DNA from: Gaiellasilicea sp038324115
GTDB lineage: Bacteria > Actinomycetota > Thermoleophilia > Gaiellales > Gaiellaceae
DNA length: 6,437 nucleotides
NCBI GenBank assembly: GCA_038324115.1
Contig: JBBQHQ010000137.1
Span: 1-6,437 of the forward strand
Reading direction: 5' to 3'
Shown: piece after piece, positions 5,537 to 6,437 of the stretch
Position numbering within the stretch: position 1 is the stretch's first letter
How the letters are laid out: the number at the start of each line of letters is the position of its first letter
Position numbers and translations under genes: made by a program
The notes under the pieces: generated by a model
Databases searched by the model: none
Seen by the model: only the letters and a program-made list of their open reading frames with translations
What the model was told of the DNA's origin: nothing

Positions 5537-5892
5537 TGGCCCGCGAGACTCGTGGCCAGCGCCGCAACGCGAAGCGTGCCGCCGCAGGCAAGTCGACCGA
5601 CGCGCCCAAGGCGGCGCCGAAGCCGGCCCAGCGCGCGCGCCAGCGTCAGCAGCAGCTGCGTCCGGCCGCCCAGCCCGCCTCGGCCCAGACCGGCCGCCGC
5701 GAGCCGCGCGTGCGCGGCAAGTTCGTCAAGGAATCGTGGGGCGAGCTGAAGAAGGTCGAGTGGCCGAGCCGCGCCCAGGTGATCACCGGCACCATCGTCG
5801 TCCTGATCGCGTGCGTGATCGTGGGGATCTTCCTCTACGGCGCCGACCAGGCTTTCAAGCCCTTCGTCCGCAACGTTCTCCTGGGGCAATAG
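5536..5892 (+). CDS. secE: Preprotein translocase subunit SecE
   Basis: Essential inner-membrane subunit that clamps SecY in the protein translocation channel; 118 residues. Residues 1-61 are a hydrophilic, presumably disordered tail rich in Arg, Lys, Ala, Gln and Pro. Then come the amphipathic cytoplasmic helix (about 62-73), the family motif ELKKVEWPS (70-78), one membrane span (about 82-102) and a short C-terminus. GTG 5536 is chosen because it shares its G with the rpmG stop and has GGGAG at 5523-5527, 8 bases upstream. The frame is open further up to a GTG at 5419, but that extension only shadows rpmG. The core is of standard size for a single-span SecE; the basic tail is longer than the core needs, as often seen in high-GC Gram-positives. 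Confidence 0.95.
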   Translation: MARETRGQRRNAKRAAAGKSTDAPKAAPKPAQRARQRQQQLRPAAQPASAQTGRREPRVRGKFVKESWGELKKVEWPSRAQVITGTIVVLIACVIVGIFLYGADQAFKPFVRNVLLGQ

Positions 5893-5894
5893 CG

Positions 5895-6428
5895 ATGTTT
5901 CGCTGGTACGTGATCAACACCTACTCGGGGCACGAGAACAAGGTCAAGGCCAATCTCGAGCACCGGATCGTCTCGATGAACCAGGCGCCGCAGTTCCGGC
6001 GCGTGGTCGTCCCGACCGAGCAGGTCGTGGAGACGAAGGACGGCCAGAAGGTGACGATCGACAAGCGCGTGCTCCCGGGCTACGTGCTCGTGAACATGAA
6101 CCTGAACGACGACGCCTGGTCGGTCGTGAAGAACACGCCCGGCGTGACGGGCTTCGTCGGGGCCGGCGCCAAGCCCGTGCCGCTCGCGCAGGCCGAGGTG
6201 GACAAGATCCTCCACACCGGCACCGCCGCGGGCGCCGCCGCCGCGCGCTCCCAGGTCCAGTTCACCCTCGGCGAGTCGGTCAAGGTAACCTCCGGCCCGC
6301 TCTCGGACTTCGACGGCGAGATCGTCGACGTGAACGCGGACGGGCAGAAGCTCAAGGTGCTCGTCGACATCTTCGAGCGCCAGGTTCCGGTCGAGCTCGG
6401 CTTCGACCAGGTCAAAAAGCTCGACTGA
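5895..6428 (+). CDS. nusG: Transcription termination/antitermination factor NusG
   Basis: General transcription elongation factor that binds RNA polymerase through its N-terminal domain and partners such as Rho or ribosomal protein S10 through its KOW domain; 177 residues, like E. coli NusG. The NGN domain starts at RWYVINTYSGHENKV (3-17) and includes RVLPGYVLVNM (58-68) and NTPGVTGFVG (80-89). An Ala/Gly-rich linker (about 109-119) leads to the KOW domain, GESVKVTSGPLSDFDGEIVD (126-145), ending in FERQVPVELGFDQVKKLD (160-177). ATG 5895 lies 2 bases after the secE stop; the same frame is open upstream to 5736, but that part only shadows secE. There is no acidic N-terminal extension of the kind found in Streptomyces and mycobacteria. 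Nine bases follow the stop; GGATAGGAA there looks like the ribosome binding site of a next gene, presumably rplK. Confidence 0.97.
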   Translation: MFRWYVINTYSGHENKVKANLEHRIVSMNQAPQFRRVVVPTEQVVETKDGQKVTIDKRVLPGYVLVNMNLNDDAWSVVKNTPGVTGFVGAGAKPVPLAQAEVDKILHTGTAAGAAAARSQVQFTLGESVKVTSGPLSDFDGEIVDVNADGQKLKVLVDIFERQVPVELGFDQVKKLD

Positions 6429-6437
6429 GGATAGGAA

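Noticed and set aside
5736..5894. Upstream extension of the NusG frame.
   Set aside because: The added sequence is an Arg-rich shadow of secE, and the standard NusG N-terminus begins at ATG 5895.
1..6437. CRISPR arrays, insertion sequences, integrase/attachment sites, defence or toxin-antitoxin genes, riboswitches.
   Set aside because: I saw no regularly spaced repeats, transposase or integrase motifs, terminal repeats or recognisable riboswitch cores; the content is transport, salvage and core housekeeping genes.

Overview
The window is very GC-rich bacterial DNA. Coding frames end almost every codon in G or C, GTG starts are common, and candidate promoters show a conserved TAnnnT box with little visible -35 sequence. 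The quaternary-amine ABC operon and the tRNA-Met/rpmG/secE/nusG order fit an actinobacterium. A deep-branching lineage such as Thermoleophilia is a guess from style and the short NusG; no 16S or other marker here proves it.

Layout. (1) Bases 1-915 hold the 3' part of a NodB-type polysaccharide deacetylase that begins outside the window. (2) Bases 967-4358 hold a complete OpuC/OsmU-type compatible-solute importer on the + strand: an ATPase with a C-terminal CBS unit, two permeases joined by 4-base ATGA stop/start overlaps, and a substrate-binding lipoprotein after a 43-base gap with its own candidate promoter, an inverted repeat and the clearest ribosome binding site of the operon. (3) On the - strand a thymidine kinase (about 4986 down to 4375) converges on the importer. 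(4) A short divergent region (4987-5076) carries a perfect 7-bp dyad, and beyond it lies a 37-codon membrane ORF (5077-5190) that looks translated. (5) From 5256 the core translation/transcription/secretion cluster starts: tRNA-Met(CAU), rpmG, secE and nusG, tightly packed. The window ends 9 bases after nusG in what looks like the ribosome binding site of the next gene; rplK is expected there.

How they work together. The importer would bring in glycine betaine, choline, carnitine or a related solute: the lipoprotein captures it outside the membrane, the permease pair forms the channel, and the ATPase drives transport. The right-hand cluster is housekeeping: initiation or elongation methionine supply (elongator tRNA-Met), ribosomal protein L33, the SecE translocon subunit and elongation factor NusG. 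Thymidine kinase is a salvage enzyme with no evident functional link to either side.

I do not see a new defence system, mobile element, CRISPR array or riboswitch. The points most worth a second look are the 37-aa membrane ORF, the dyad in the tdk upstream region, the matching leaderless-start geometry at two genes, and the inverted repeat before the binding-protein gene.
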